Source of the DNA: Planctomycetota bacterium
Lineage (GTDB): Bacteria > Planctomycetota > Phycisphaerae > FEN-1346
Length of the DNA: 36,797 bases
Direction: 5' to 3'
Assembly (NCBI GenBank): GCA_030602705.1
Contig: JAUVZF010000039.1
Coordinates: 1-36,797, forward strand
Within the stretch, counting starts at the first letter, position 1; each line of letters opens with the position of its first letter. Under the pieces are notes generated by a model. It was not told the DNA's origin. It made no database searches and saw nothing but the letters and a program-made list of their open reading frames with translations. Positions 8,357-15,389 of this stretch are shown piece by piece. Both the position numbers and the translations under genes were made by a program.

Positions 8357-9345
8357 CGGCGTCGCTGATCGCGGCGTCCCGGGAGGCGGGGGTGCCGGTG
8401 GTGATCGACCCGCTCAAGTCGGCCGACTACAGCAAGTACCGGGGGGCGACGGTCCTGACGCCGAACCGGGACGAGGCGCAGGCGGCCTCGGGCATGAGGC
8501 TGGGCGACGAGGCGTCGTGGGAACGGGCGGCGGCGAAACTTGTCGTCGACGTCGACCTGGACGCCCTGGTGATTACGCTCGACAAACAGGGGGCGTACCT
8601 GCGTGTCCGGGATGAGGCGCAGGGCACGCTGATCCCGACGCGTGCCCGCCACGTGTACGACAACGCGGGGGCGGGCGACATGGTGGTAGCGGTGCTGGCG
8701 TTGGCGATGGCGGGCGGGGCGTCACTGCGAGAGTCGGTCCAACTGGCGAACGTGGCCGGGGGCCTGGAAGTCGAGAAGTTCGGCGTCCAGCCCGTGACGC
8801 GCGAGGAGATCGTGCTGGACCTGCTGGGCGAGGCCCGCCGCAGCGGCGACAAGGCCCGAACTGTCGAGACGCTTCTGGCGGACCTGGGCCGGCACCGGGC
8901 CCGCGGCGAAACCATCGCCTTCACGAACGGATGCTTCGACCTGATTCACGCCGGCCACGTCGAGTACCTCGACTTCGCCGGTCGCCAGGGCGACGTGCTG
9001 GTCGTCGGCCTGAACAGCGACCGCAGCGTGCGGACCATCAAGGGGCCGGAGCGGCCGGTCTGCCCCGAGGCCCAGCGGGCGCGGGTCCTGTCGGCGCTGG
9101 AGGTGATCGATTACATTGTGCTCTTCGACGAGGAGACGCCGGCGCGTCTGATCGAGTCGGTGCGTCCGGACGTGCTGATCAAGGGGGAGGACTGGCGCCA
9201 GAAGGGCGTGGTGGGCCGGGAGTTCGTGGAGTCGTACGGCGGCCGGGTGGCGCTGGCGCCGCTGGTGAAGGGCCTGAACACGACCGACCTGGTGAACCGG
9301 ATCCGCGGCGCGGACGCCGGCCCGTTGAAAGGTGGACCGTCATGA
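8296..9345 (+). CDS. hldE: HldE, remainder: kinase C-terminus plus ADP-heptose synthase domain
   Basis: The open frame runs from 8296, but HldE homology starts near 8347 (LTASLIAASREAGVPVVIDP). It contains the kinase end with TVLTPNRDEA and the GAGD anion-hole/catalytic-base motif (DNAGAGDMVVAV, near 8660). A nucleotidyltransferase domain follows with TNGCFDLIHAGHVEYL (near 8925; the HxGH element binds ATP), VVGLNSDRSVRTIKG, RARVLSALEVIDYIV and a C-terminal NTTDLVNRI. That domain would adenylylate heptose 1-phosphate to the ADP-heptose used by GT9 transferases such as the one at 14190. No strong ribosome site precedes the fragment, so separate expression is doubtful. The stop overlaps the gmhA start by 4 bp (ATGA), the usual heptose operon order. 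Confidence 0.85.
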   Translation: MAGGGAPERLRQGGADAPGLTASLIAASREAGVPVVIDPLKSADYSKYRGATVLTPNRDEAQAASGMRLGDEASWERAAAKLVVDVDLDALVITLDKQGAYLRVRDEAQGTLIPTRARHVYDNAGAGDMVVAVLALAMAGGASLRESVQLANVAGGLEVEKFGVQPVTREEIVLDLLGEARRSGDKARTVETLLADLGRHRARGETIAFTNGCFDLIHAGHVEYLDFAGRQGDVLVVGLNSDRSVRTIKGPERPVCPEAQRARVLSALEVIDYIVLFDEETPARLIESVRPDVLIKGEDWRQKGVVGREFVESYGGRVALAPLVKGLNTTDLVNRIRGADAGPLKGGPS

Positions 9346-9641
9346 TCGAGTCGGTGCGGGCGCACCTGCGGATGGGGGCCGGCCTTTACAGTCAGATGGC
9401 GGAGGACTTGGCCGAGGCGACGGCCCAGGCCGCCGAGATGCTCGTCGAGGCCCTGCGGTCGGGCCGGCTGGTATACGTGTGCGGCAACGGTGGCAGCGCG
9501 GCCCAGGCCCAGCACATTGCGGGCGAACTGGTGGGCCGGTTCCTGAAGGAACGCGCCCCGCTGCCGTGCGTCGCCCGGAGGGGGGAGCGAGGTTCTGACT
9601 CCGCATGGCCTTCTTGCCGGTTGTCGGGTTTGGGTGTATGA
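9342..9641 (+). pseudogene. gmhA: Truncated phosphoheptose isomerase (gmhA N-terminal part)
   Basis: GmhA converts sedoheptulose 7-phosphate to heptose 7-phosphate, the step before HldE. The first ~77 residues match the SIS-domain family: MIESVRAHLRMGAG, VYVCGNGGSAAQAQHIAGEL and VGRFLKERAPLPCVA. Homology ends near 9572. A full gene needs about 190 residues, with a TGDxxL-like start of the second lobe and further catalytic residues, all absent. The remaining 22 codons (RRGERGSDSAWPSC...) are unrelated and reach into a promoter. The gene is therefore broken, with a recombination joint at about 9570-9580. The ATG overlaps the hldE stop by 4 bp. Confidence 0.8.
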
Positions 9642-9642
9642 T
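9614..9642 (+). promoter_or_regulatory. Sigma70-type promoter at the gmhA break, driving the sulfotransferase genes
   Basis: TTGCCG (9614-9619), a 17-nt spacer and TATGAT (9637-9642) form a good promoter immediately downstream of the gmhA break. It would give the following genes (from 9691 or 9851) their own transcript, independent of the heptose genes. Confidence 0.6.
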
Positions 9643-9690
9643 GGGCCACTCGTACTCGGGCCTATGGGGCAGGCCGGGAGGAGAACTCCG

Positions 9691-9984
9691 ATGTTTGCCG
9701 GGCTAAGGAGGGCTTTGTGCCATCCCGGGCACATCGGTCGCAGCCTGATGTATCGGATCAGACGACTGGGCCTACGCCAGGTCGAGAAAGAGGGCCGGCT
9801 GTTCCACCAATCCGGCCGGCGGTGGGGAGAGAATTGCGGGAGACGTTACGATGAGTTTCATGAATTTCCTTATTACTGGGATGGGTCGAAGCGGGACGAA
9901 GTTCCTGGCCACGATCATGAACAAGTCCCCGGTCTGGACGGTCGAGCACGAGCCGCCGGGGAGCGAGCCGTGGGTGGCCCTTGA
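9691..9984 (+). CDS. Small ORF with a strong ribosome site (hypothetical or leader peptide)
   Basis: A 97-codon frame begins at ATG 9691, with GGGAGGAG (9676-9683) seven bases upstream, one of the best ribosome sites in the window. The product starts MFAGLRRALCHPGHIGRSL, is basic and is unlike any family I know. Its last ~45 codons overlap the sulfotransferase gene (from 9851) in another frame, where the sulfotransferase reading is clearly the conserved one. It may be a leader whose translation opens the downstream start, or a remnant N-terminus. Low confidence that it is a functional protein. Confidence 0.25.
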   Translation: MFAGLRRALCHPGHIGRSLMYRIRRLGLRQVEKEGRLFHQSGRRWGENCGRRYDEFHEFPYYWDGSKRDEVPGHDHEQVPGLDGRARAAGERAVGGP

Positions 9985-10507
9985 GGAAGCCCACCCCTTC
10001 GAGGTTCCGCCGCTCGAAGACCTCCAGGCCCGGTTCAACCGCGACAAGTACGGCGAGGTGAACAGTTACCTGCGGTACGTGATCCACGACCTGGACGTGG
10101 CCAGCAAGGGGGTCCTGCTGCGCAACCCGCGCGACATCGCGCTTTCTGCGTATAACCGAAAGTACGATGAGTTTGCCTCCGGCAAAGACCCCCCCGAAGC
10201 GCAGATCCAGCGAGTCAATGCGGCGTTGAAGGCCGTGGACCGCTGTGTGGAGGCGGGCATGTTCGTCATCCGCTTCGAACGGATGGTCGGGGACAGGGAT
10301 TACCTCCAGCAGGTTCTGGAGGAGTTTGGCGTCGACGACTATCGGGTGACGGAGAAGGACGTGAATCGGAGAATCAACCCGAACCCGAAGGTGCGGTTCC
10401 ACCGCTTCGCTGAAATCAAGGATGACTACCGCAGCCTCGTGGTCAGCGAGTTGGAGTGGTTCCGACAGAAATACTACGGTTCCGAACCCTGGGATGTTGG
10501 GGCATAG
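9851..10507 (+). CDS. Sulfotransferase family protein
   Basis: The 218-aa protein has the PAPS-binding pair of the sulfotransferase fold: a 5'-phosphosulfate loop GMGRSGTKFLA (about residues 10-20) and a 3'-phosphate-binding strand-helix VLLRNPRDIALSAYNR (about 88-103), with FVIRFERMV later (the usual RyEdl position). It would move sulfate from PAPS to a hydroxyl or amine of a carbohydrate. It is shorter than typical 250-300 aa relatives, mainly in the C-terminal part. ATG 9851 follows CGGGAGA (9837-9843). It is the first of four sulfotransferase-fold genes in this locus, and the next starts 68 bp downstream. The acceptor is not predictable. Confidence 0.85.
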   Translation: MSFMNFLITGMGRSGTKFLATIMNKSPVWTVEHEPPGSEPWVALEEAHPFEVPPLEDLQARFNRDKYGEVNSYLRYVIHDLDVASKGVLLRNPRDIALSAYNRKYDEFASGKDPPEAQIQRVNAALKAVDRCVEAGMFVIRFERMVGDRDYLQQVLEEFGVDDYRVTEKDVNRRINPNPKVRFHRFAEIKDDYRSLVVSELEWFRQKYYGSEPWDVGA

Positions 10508-10575
10508 CGCCGGCCTTACTTCATGCCGAACACCTCGCGGCGGCGAAGCGAAGGCTGGACGGAAAGGAGACAGAG

Positions 10576-11349
10576 TTGAAATTCGCCTACTTCGGCCACC
10601 ACAAGTGCGCCAGCAAGTTCATCACCGAGTTCCTCCAGGACGTGTGCAAGGAAGCGGGTCTGAGCACAGAGGCCTACTCGATCACCGGCGATCTCCCGTA
10701 TGGTTATCACAAGAAATGGAAATACCGCCGCAAGTGGAAGAAGGCAGCCAAGGCGATCCGGGCCTTCGACTGCGACCTGCTGATTCACCGCAACGCCGAC
10801 GCCGCGGTGCAGGACCTGCTCGAGGGCCGCGAGTTCCGGGGCTTTCACGTGATCCGGGACCCGCGGGACATCCTGGTCTCGGGGTACTTCTCCCACAAAT
10901 ACTCGCACAAACTGCTCGCACCGTGGATGGAGGACCAGCGGTGGCATCTGGAGCAGATCGACGACGTGGAGGAAGGCCTCCTGTTCGAACTTGAGAGGTT
11001 CACCTCCGTGTACCTGCGGAAGATGTGGAGTTGGGACTACAGCGACGACCGCGTGTACGAGACGCGGTTCGAGCGCATCACGACCGAGCCCCAGGCGGAA
11101 TGGGACGCGGTGCTGGATTTCACGGGTCTCCCGTTCGATCGCGACTGGTTCCACGAGCGGCTGGAGGCTCGCTCGTTCGATCGCCTCTCGAAGCGCAAGA
11201 AGGGCAAGGAGGACCGGCAATCCCACTTCCGTAAAGGCATTGTCGGCGATTGGCGGAACCACTTTACCGACCGCGTCAAGGACGCGTTCAGGAAAGACTT
11301 CGGCCAGATGCTCATCGACCTCGGTTACGAGACCGGTATGGACTGGTAG
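10576..11349 (+). CDS. Sulfotransferase domain protein (cytosolic SULT-like C-terminus)
   Basis: The 257-aa protein starts most likely at TTG 10576, because AAAGGAGA (10563-10570) sits just upstream and the product then begins directly with the fold, MKFAYFGHHKCASKF. The P-loop variant GHHKCASKFI (about residues 7-16) replaces the usual PRSGTT. The 3'-phosphate site HVIRDPRDILVSGYFSH (about 91-107) and a C-terminal FRKGIVGDWRNHFT (about 218-231) match the RKGxxGDWkxxF element of PAPS-dependent sulfotransferases. It would sulfate a glycan or lipid carrier. The open frame extends 40 codons further upstream without homology. It is in tandem with the previous sulfotransferase and followed by the flippase. 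Confidence 0.88.
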   Translation: MKFAYFGHHKCASKFITEFLQDVCKEAGLSTEAYSITGDLPYGYHKKWKYRRKWKKAAKAIRAFDCDLLIHRNADAAVQDLLEGREFRGFHVIRDPRDILVSGYFSHKYSHKLLAPWMEDQRWHLEQIDDVEEGLLFELERFTSVYLRKMWSWDYSDDRVYETRFERITTEPQAEWDAVLDFTGLPFDRDWFHERLEARSFDRLSKRKKGKEDRQSHFRKGIVGDWRNHFTDRVKDAFRKDFGQMLIDLGYETGMDW

Positions 11350-11439
11350 GGCGGGATTGCCCGTCGCCGTCCATGCTGGTGAAAGGCGCCTCGGCTGCGT
11401 CGCGCCGAGCGGACCAGGTTCCGGGTTCAGGGGCCCTGC

Positions 11440-13059
11440 GTGGCACACGTCGTGATAAGCAAGCGTCTCGTGGCCGTCAACGCCGTCAGTGGGGTTGGGA
11501 CCCGGGTCCTGCAACTGTCGGTGCTGGTCTGGCTCCAGCAATACCTTCTTCGTCGGATCAGCGCTGAGGAGTACGCGGTCCTGCCGGTTCTGCTGGGCGC
11601 GATGGCCTTCGCCCCCCTCATGACCCACGTGTTTGCGGGGGGGCTCGCTCGGTTCTGCGTGGAGGCCTACGCCAAGGGCGATGCCCGTCGGGTCACGGAA
11701 ATCGTTTCGACGATTTTTCCACTCGTCCTCATCGTGGGCGCGGTGTTGCTGGTCGGCGGAGGTGTGTTCGCGCTCAACGTCAACCGCGTGTTGAACCTGG
11801 ACGTGCAGCGGCCGTGGGAGCCGAAACTCATGATGGCGATCATGGTCTTCTCGTTCGCCTTCCGTTTCGTCACCGCGCCGTTTACAGTCGGGTTCCACAT
11901 CCGTCAGAAGTACGTCACCCGCAACCTCATCGAACTGAGCGCCCAGGTGCTTCGCATCGGTCTGTTGTTCGTGTTGTTGTTCGGAATCGGCACGCGGGTG
12001 CTGTGGGTCGTCGTGGCCACCACCTCCGCAACCGTGGCCAGCTGCCTCGCCATGGTGATCGTGTCCAGGCGGTTGGTGCCGGAGGCGGCATTTCGCAAAG
12101 ACGCGATCCGCTGGTCCATTGCGCGGGAGGTCCTGGGTTTCGGGTTGTGGGACCTGCTGCGCCGCATTGCCGTGGTTATCCGCCATGCCACGGACCCGCT
12201 CGTCCTTAACCAGTTGTCCACGTCTGTGCAGGTGGCCGCCTTGCACGTGGGTTCGCTGCCGAGGCAAGGTGTGCAGATGGTCGTCCGGACGGCCGTCGAG
12301 CCGCTCATGCCCGCGCTGACGGCCATGCACGCGCTGAACAAACAGCAGGCGTTGCGGAACGCCTTCATCCGCGGGGGGCGGTACACCCTGTGGTTCACGC
12401 TGCTTTTTATCGCGCCGGTGCTGGTCTTTCGGCACGAGTTGCTGGGTCTTTATCTGGGCGAGGAGTACGCCACCTACCGCGACGCCGCGGCCGTGATGCT
12501 GCTGCGATGTGCGGTCATTCCGCTGGCTGGTGGCGTTACGATGATCGGGCGGATTGCGGTCGCCCGGGGGCGAATCAAGGCCCTGAGCATCGTCCAACTC
12601 TCTGTCGAATTGGCCAACCTGGGTCTGACCTTGTACTTCGTGGCCGTATTGCATATGGGAGCCGTCGGCTGTGCCCTGGCAGGGCTGCTGACCGTGGGCA
12701 TCTCGCACGTGGTGATTCTGTGGCCGATGGGCTTGAAGATGTCCGGGGCGTCTCCGGGCGGTTTCGTCCGAAGAACCCTGTTGCGAGGCCTTGCGCCCGC
12801 CCTGGCCAGTTCCGCCGTGGCGCTTCTGTTGCGGGAGTGGTTCGCTCCGGCCACGTGGGGCTCCGTGATCGGCTTGGTGGTGGCCCAGGCGGCCTTGTAC
12901 GTCGCGGTCGCGGTTCTGTGTTCCACCGGCTATGATCGGGAGAACGTTTGCAGGCTGTTCCGCCGAAGATATAATGCGGCGAATCGTTCGCCTGATGACG
13001 AGCAAACAAGCGGCTATGGCCGCGATGCGAGCGGATCACCAGGGGCGCGGAGGGATTAG
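11440..13059 (+). CDS. Polysaccharide flippase, Wzx/MATE-like (MVF superfamily)
   Basis: The 539-aa product is a multi-pass membrane protein with about 12-14 hydrophobic segments and few charged loops, the pattern of Wzx/RfbX lipid-linked oligosaccharide flippases. Supporting stretches include FAGGLARFCVEAYAKGD after the second segment and an Arg-rich central loop (LGFGLWDLLRRIAVVIRHA). It would turn undecaprenyl-linked repeat units across the inner membrane. GTG 11440 follows AGGGG (11429-11433); GTG 11452 is an alternative. The C-terminal ~40 residues are polar and may be non-essential, and a promoter for the next gene lies inside this end. Assignment rests on topology and context, as flippases share little sequence. 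Confidence 0.8.
   Translation: MAHVVISKRLVAVNAVSGVGTRVLQLSVLVWLQQYLLRRISAEEYAVLPVLLGAMAFAPLMTHVFAGGLARFCVEAYAKGDARRVTEIVSTIFPLVLIVGAVLLVGGGVFALNVNRVLNLDVQRPWEPKLMMAIMVFSFAFRFVTAPFTVGFHIRQKYVTRNLIELSAQVLRIGLLFVLLFGIGTRVLWVVVATTSATVASCLAMVIVSRRLVPEAAFRKDAIRWSIAREVLGFGLWDLLRRIAVVIRHATDPLVLNQLSTSVQVAALHVGSLPRQGVQMVVRTAVEPLMPALTAMHALNKQQALRNAFIRGGRYTLWFTLLFIAPVLVFRHELLGLYLGEEYATYRDAAAVMLLRCAVIPLAGGVTMIGRIAVARGRIKALSIVQLSVELANLGLTLYFVAVLHMGAVGCALAGLLTVGISHVVILWPMGLKMSGASPGGFVRRTLLRGLAPALASSAVALLLREWFAPATWGSVIGLVVAQAALYVAVAVLCSTGYDRENVCRLFRRRYNAANRSPDDEQTSGYGRDASGSPGARRD
12948..12975 (+). promoter_or_regulatory. Sigma70-type promoter inside the flippase 3' end
   Basis: TTGCAG (12948-12953), a 16-nt spacer and a perfect TATAAT (12970-12975) lie within the last 110 bp of the flippase gene, 128 nt before the pyruvyl transferase start. 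It probably gives the pyruvyl transferase-GT9 pair its own transcript. AT-rich TATAAT is rare by chance in this high-GC coding context. Confidence 0.5.
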
Positions 13060-13103
13060 CGGCGGGGACCCGCTCTGAGAGGAGATTGGGAGGCAAGTAG
13101 TCC

Positions 13104-14186
13104 ATGAAGACGCTGTTATTGAGTACGTCGTCCCTCTGGAACTGCGGCGATGATTTCATCCGCAAGGGACTCCTGAACCTGATGCGGATTCGCCCCGACG
13201 TCCGCATGCTCTGGTGGAACCGCGCCTACGGTTCTACAGACACCTATGCTAACGATCTTGACCTGAACCTCAGGCTCTCCGACTACATCCTGTTGGCCGG
13301 CACGCCGGAGTGGGTTCTGAAGAACGAGCGCATCTACGAACACTGCCTCGCGCAGGGCAAGCCGCTCTCGATCATCGGGGTGGGGTTAGAAGGCTGCGTG
13401 CAAAACGCCTCGCAGCGTCGGCTGCTGGAGAAAGTGGCCGAGTCTGGCCTGGCCGAGGTCGGCCTGGGGCGCGACAGTTTCGCGGTCCACTTCCTCAAGG
13501 ACGTGGGATTCCAGGACGTCGGTCTGATGCCCGACCCCGCCTTCTTCATGGAACCCTTGCCTGCCCGGAACGTCAACAACATCCTGTGTTGGCGAAACCT
13601 GGACCTGCGCCCGTACAGCCTCGCCGGCCGCGTCAAGCGATTGGCCCGGTCGATGACCCAGCCAATCCCGCCGGGCTACCAGTACGCTCCGGCGGCGAAT
13701 ACAGCGGCCTATAACGAGGCCATGGTGGCGATCTTCGAGCAGTTGCCCGAGCCCAAGTTCGTGACGGTCCACGACAACCGTGAGATCGAGCCTGCCGAGC
13801 ACCTCTTCGATGCGGACGTCTTCTACGCAACCGACCACGACGAGATGCTCCGCGTCTACGCCACGTGTGCCAACTACGTGGGCGCCCGAATTCACGGGGC
13901 GATTGGTGCCCTCGTGCACGGCGCTTCGGTCAACCTGTTCTACGCGAACCGCAAGGCCCGCGTCATTGAGGACAGCGTCGATATCCTGGCCGGACACGAT
14001 CCGAAGGTGGCCGACGGCATACACGTGCACTACCTCGCGGACACCGGGTTTTCCCCTGACAAGGTGACGATGGCTGTGTTGGACAAGGACGCGCTGGCTC
14101 GGGCCCTTGATGCGGAAAGGCAGCGCATTCGCGAACGACTGTTGGCGGCAGGGCAACTGCGCACGTTCATGCAGCAGGACGCTTGA
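13104..14186 (+). CDS. Polysaccharide pyruvyl transferase family protein
   Basis: The 360-aa cytosolic protein matches the CsaB/WcaK-type family, which adds ketal pyruvate from PEP to sugars. Seen: an N-terminal Rossmann-like start with the NxGDD element (SSLWNCGDDFIRKGL, about residues 10-24), the LLAGTPEW strand, IIGVGLEG, a central GLGRDSFAVHFL, and the C-terminal family signature YVGARIHGAIGALVHGASV (about 259-277), where Arg-x-His is highly conserved. ATG 13104 follows GGGAGG (13089-13094). GT9 follows after 3 bp, so the two are co-translated. Other members of this fold act on different substrates, so pyruvylation is probable but not certain. Confidence 0.82.
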   Translation: MKTLLLSTSSLWNCGDDFIRKGLLNLMRIRPDVRMLWWNRAYGSTDTYANDLDLNLRLSDYILLAGTPEWVLKNERIYEHCLAQGKPLSIIGVGLEGCVQNASQRRLLEKVAESGLAEVGLGRDSFAVHFLKDVGFQDVGLMPDPAFFMEPLPARNVNNILCWRNLDLRPYSLAGRVKRLARSMTQPIPPGYQYAPAANTAAYNEAMVAIFEQLPEPKFVTVHDNREIEPAEHLFDADVFYATDHDEMLRVYATCANYVGARIHGAIGALVHGASVNLFYANRKARVIEDSVDILAGHDPKVADGIHVHYLADTGFSPDKVTMAVLDKDALARALDAERQRIRERLLAAGQLRTFMQQDA

Positions 14187-14189
14187 CCC

Positions 14190-15305
14190 ATGAGCCGGGC
14201 CGGGGAAGACGCGACGGGGGTCAACACTGAGATGGGTTTCAAGGATCAACTCCGGCACCTCCTGGATACGGCCCGGCGCGGTAGCGCGTACCTTTTCGGC
14301 CGGTTGGTCCGTCGGCCGATCTCCAAGACATTGGCCCGACGCTATGTACGGCGTACGCGACGGCCGCTTTGCGGTCCAAGGGTCTTGGTGCCGTTCACCG
14401 GGCCGATGGGCATCGGCGATGTCGTGGACGCCACGCCGCTGATCCAGGCGATCCGGATTCACTGGCCCCGAGCGGCCATCACGCTCTACCGCCCGCCGGG
14501 GGACCTGCTTGCGGGATGGTGTGTGGTCGACCGCTCCGCGGGGCACGATGACGACCTCCGCCCCGAGTCGTTCGACCATACCTTCGTTCCCATGACCGCC
14601 GAGCCGCCGGAGTCGGGAACCGTGGCGTCGCTCGGGAAGGTCCACTCCTGGCGCCGGTACTACCGCCGGTACTTCTTTCGTAACCAGCGGGAGTACAACC
14701 TGGACCTCGTCAGAGCCGTGGGCTATCGCGGGCCGACCCCTCCGCCGTACGTCTCGATCAAGCAGCCCCAACGGGACTTGGACGGCGGTTCGCCCACCAT
14801 CTGTCTCGCGGCGGCTGGGAAGCCGACGCACCTCTGGCGATTCAAACGCTGGCCGTATTACGGCGAACTCCTCGGCAGGGTGTTGGAGGCCTATCCGGAA
14901 GCGGTCGTATGGGTCCTGGGGCTCGAGGCCGACGAGTTCCCCGAGAACCTGTCGGGCCATGGTCGGGTCTTCGACCTCCGGGGCGCGTTCTCGCTGGCGG
15001 AGGTGGCCTGGGTCCTTCGCCACGCCGACCTGACGATCGGGAACGACTGCGGCCTGATCAACATTGCCGATGCCGTCATGGCCCCCTGCATCGAACTCTT
15101 CGGCCCAACGTGTGAGTTGCGGGCAGGGCCGGGGTGGCGAGGCACCGTCGCGCTTTCACCGACTCGGTGTCGGCCATGCCAGTACAGCAGGCACCTGCTC
15201 CAATGCGACCACGGCACGTGCATCCGCGCGCTGTCTGTGGATTCGGTGATGGATGTGATGCGAGGCATGATCGCGCAACTTGGTGATCTTCCCTTGCGGA
15301 CGTAA
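14190..15305 (+). CDS. Glycosyltransferase family 9 (ADP-heptose:LPS heptosyltransferase type)
   Basis: The 371-aa GT-B enzyme shows the GT9 N-terminal GPMGIGDVVDATPLIQAIR (about residues 71-89) and the nucleotide-sugar site LTIGNDCGLINIADAV followed by ELFGPT (about 282-307). The C-terminal cysteine cluster CRPCQYSRHLLQCDHGTCI (about 327-345) is common in GT9 proteins with a final CxxC...C...C element. It would transfer heptose (or a related sugar) from an ADP-sugar, consistent with hldE/gmhA upstream. ATG 14190 is used, 3 bp after the pyruvyl transferase; ATG 14232 is an alternative that removes a poorly conserved leader. It converges on the ligase gene, with 84 bp between them and no clear terminator. 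Confidence 0.9.
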   Translation: MSRAGEDATGVNTEMGFKDQLRHLLDTARRGSAYLFGRLVRRPISKTLARRYVRRTRRPLCGPRVLVPFTGPMGIGDVVDATPLIQAIRIHWPRAAITLYRPPGDLLAGWCVVDRSAGHDDDLRPESFDHTFVPMTAEPPESGTVASLGKVHSWRRYYRRYFFRNQREYNLDLVRAVGYRGPTPPPYVSIKQPQRDLDGGSPTICLAAAGKPTHLWRFKRWPYYGELLGRVLEAYPEAVVWVLGLEADEFPENLSGHGRVFDLRGAFSLAEVAWVLRHADLTIGNDCGLINIADAVMAPCIELFGPTCELRAGPGWRGTVALSPTRCRPCQYSRHLLQCDHGTCIRALSVDSVMDVMRGMIAQLGDLPLRT

Positions 15306-15389
15306 CGCCGGCCACGCTCTGGTGCACAAGGCGCCGATCACCCCGAGACCTCGCCAGCCCCCCGGTGGGGACCCGTCGGCGCACAACCG

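Noticed and set aside
10516..13005. 829-codon minus-strand open frame
   Set aside because: It covers the reverse of a sulfotransferase and the flippase, and is Gln/His/Arg-rich without any family features.
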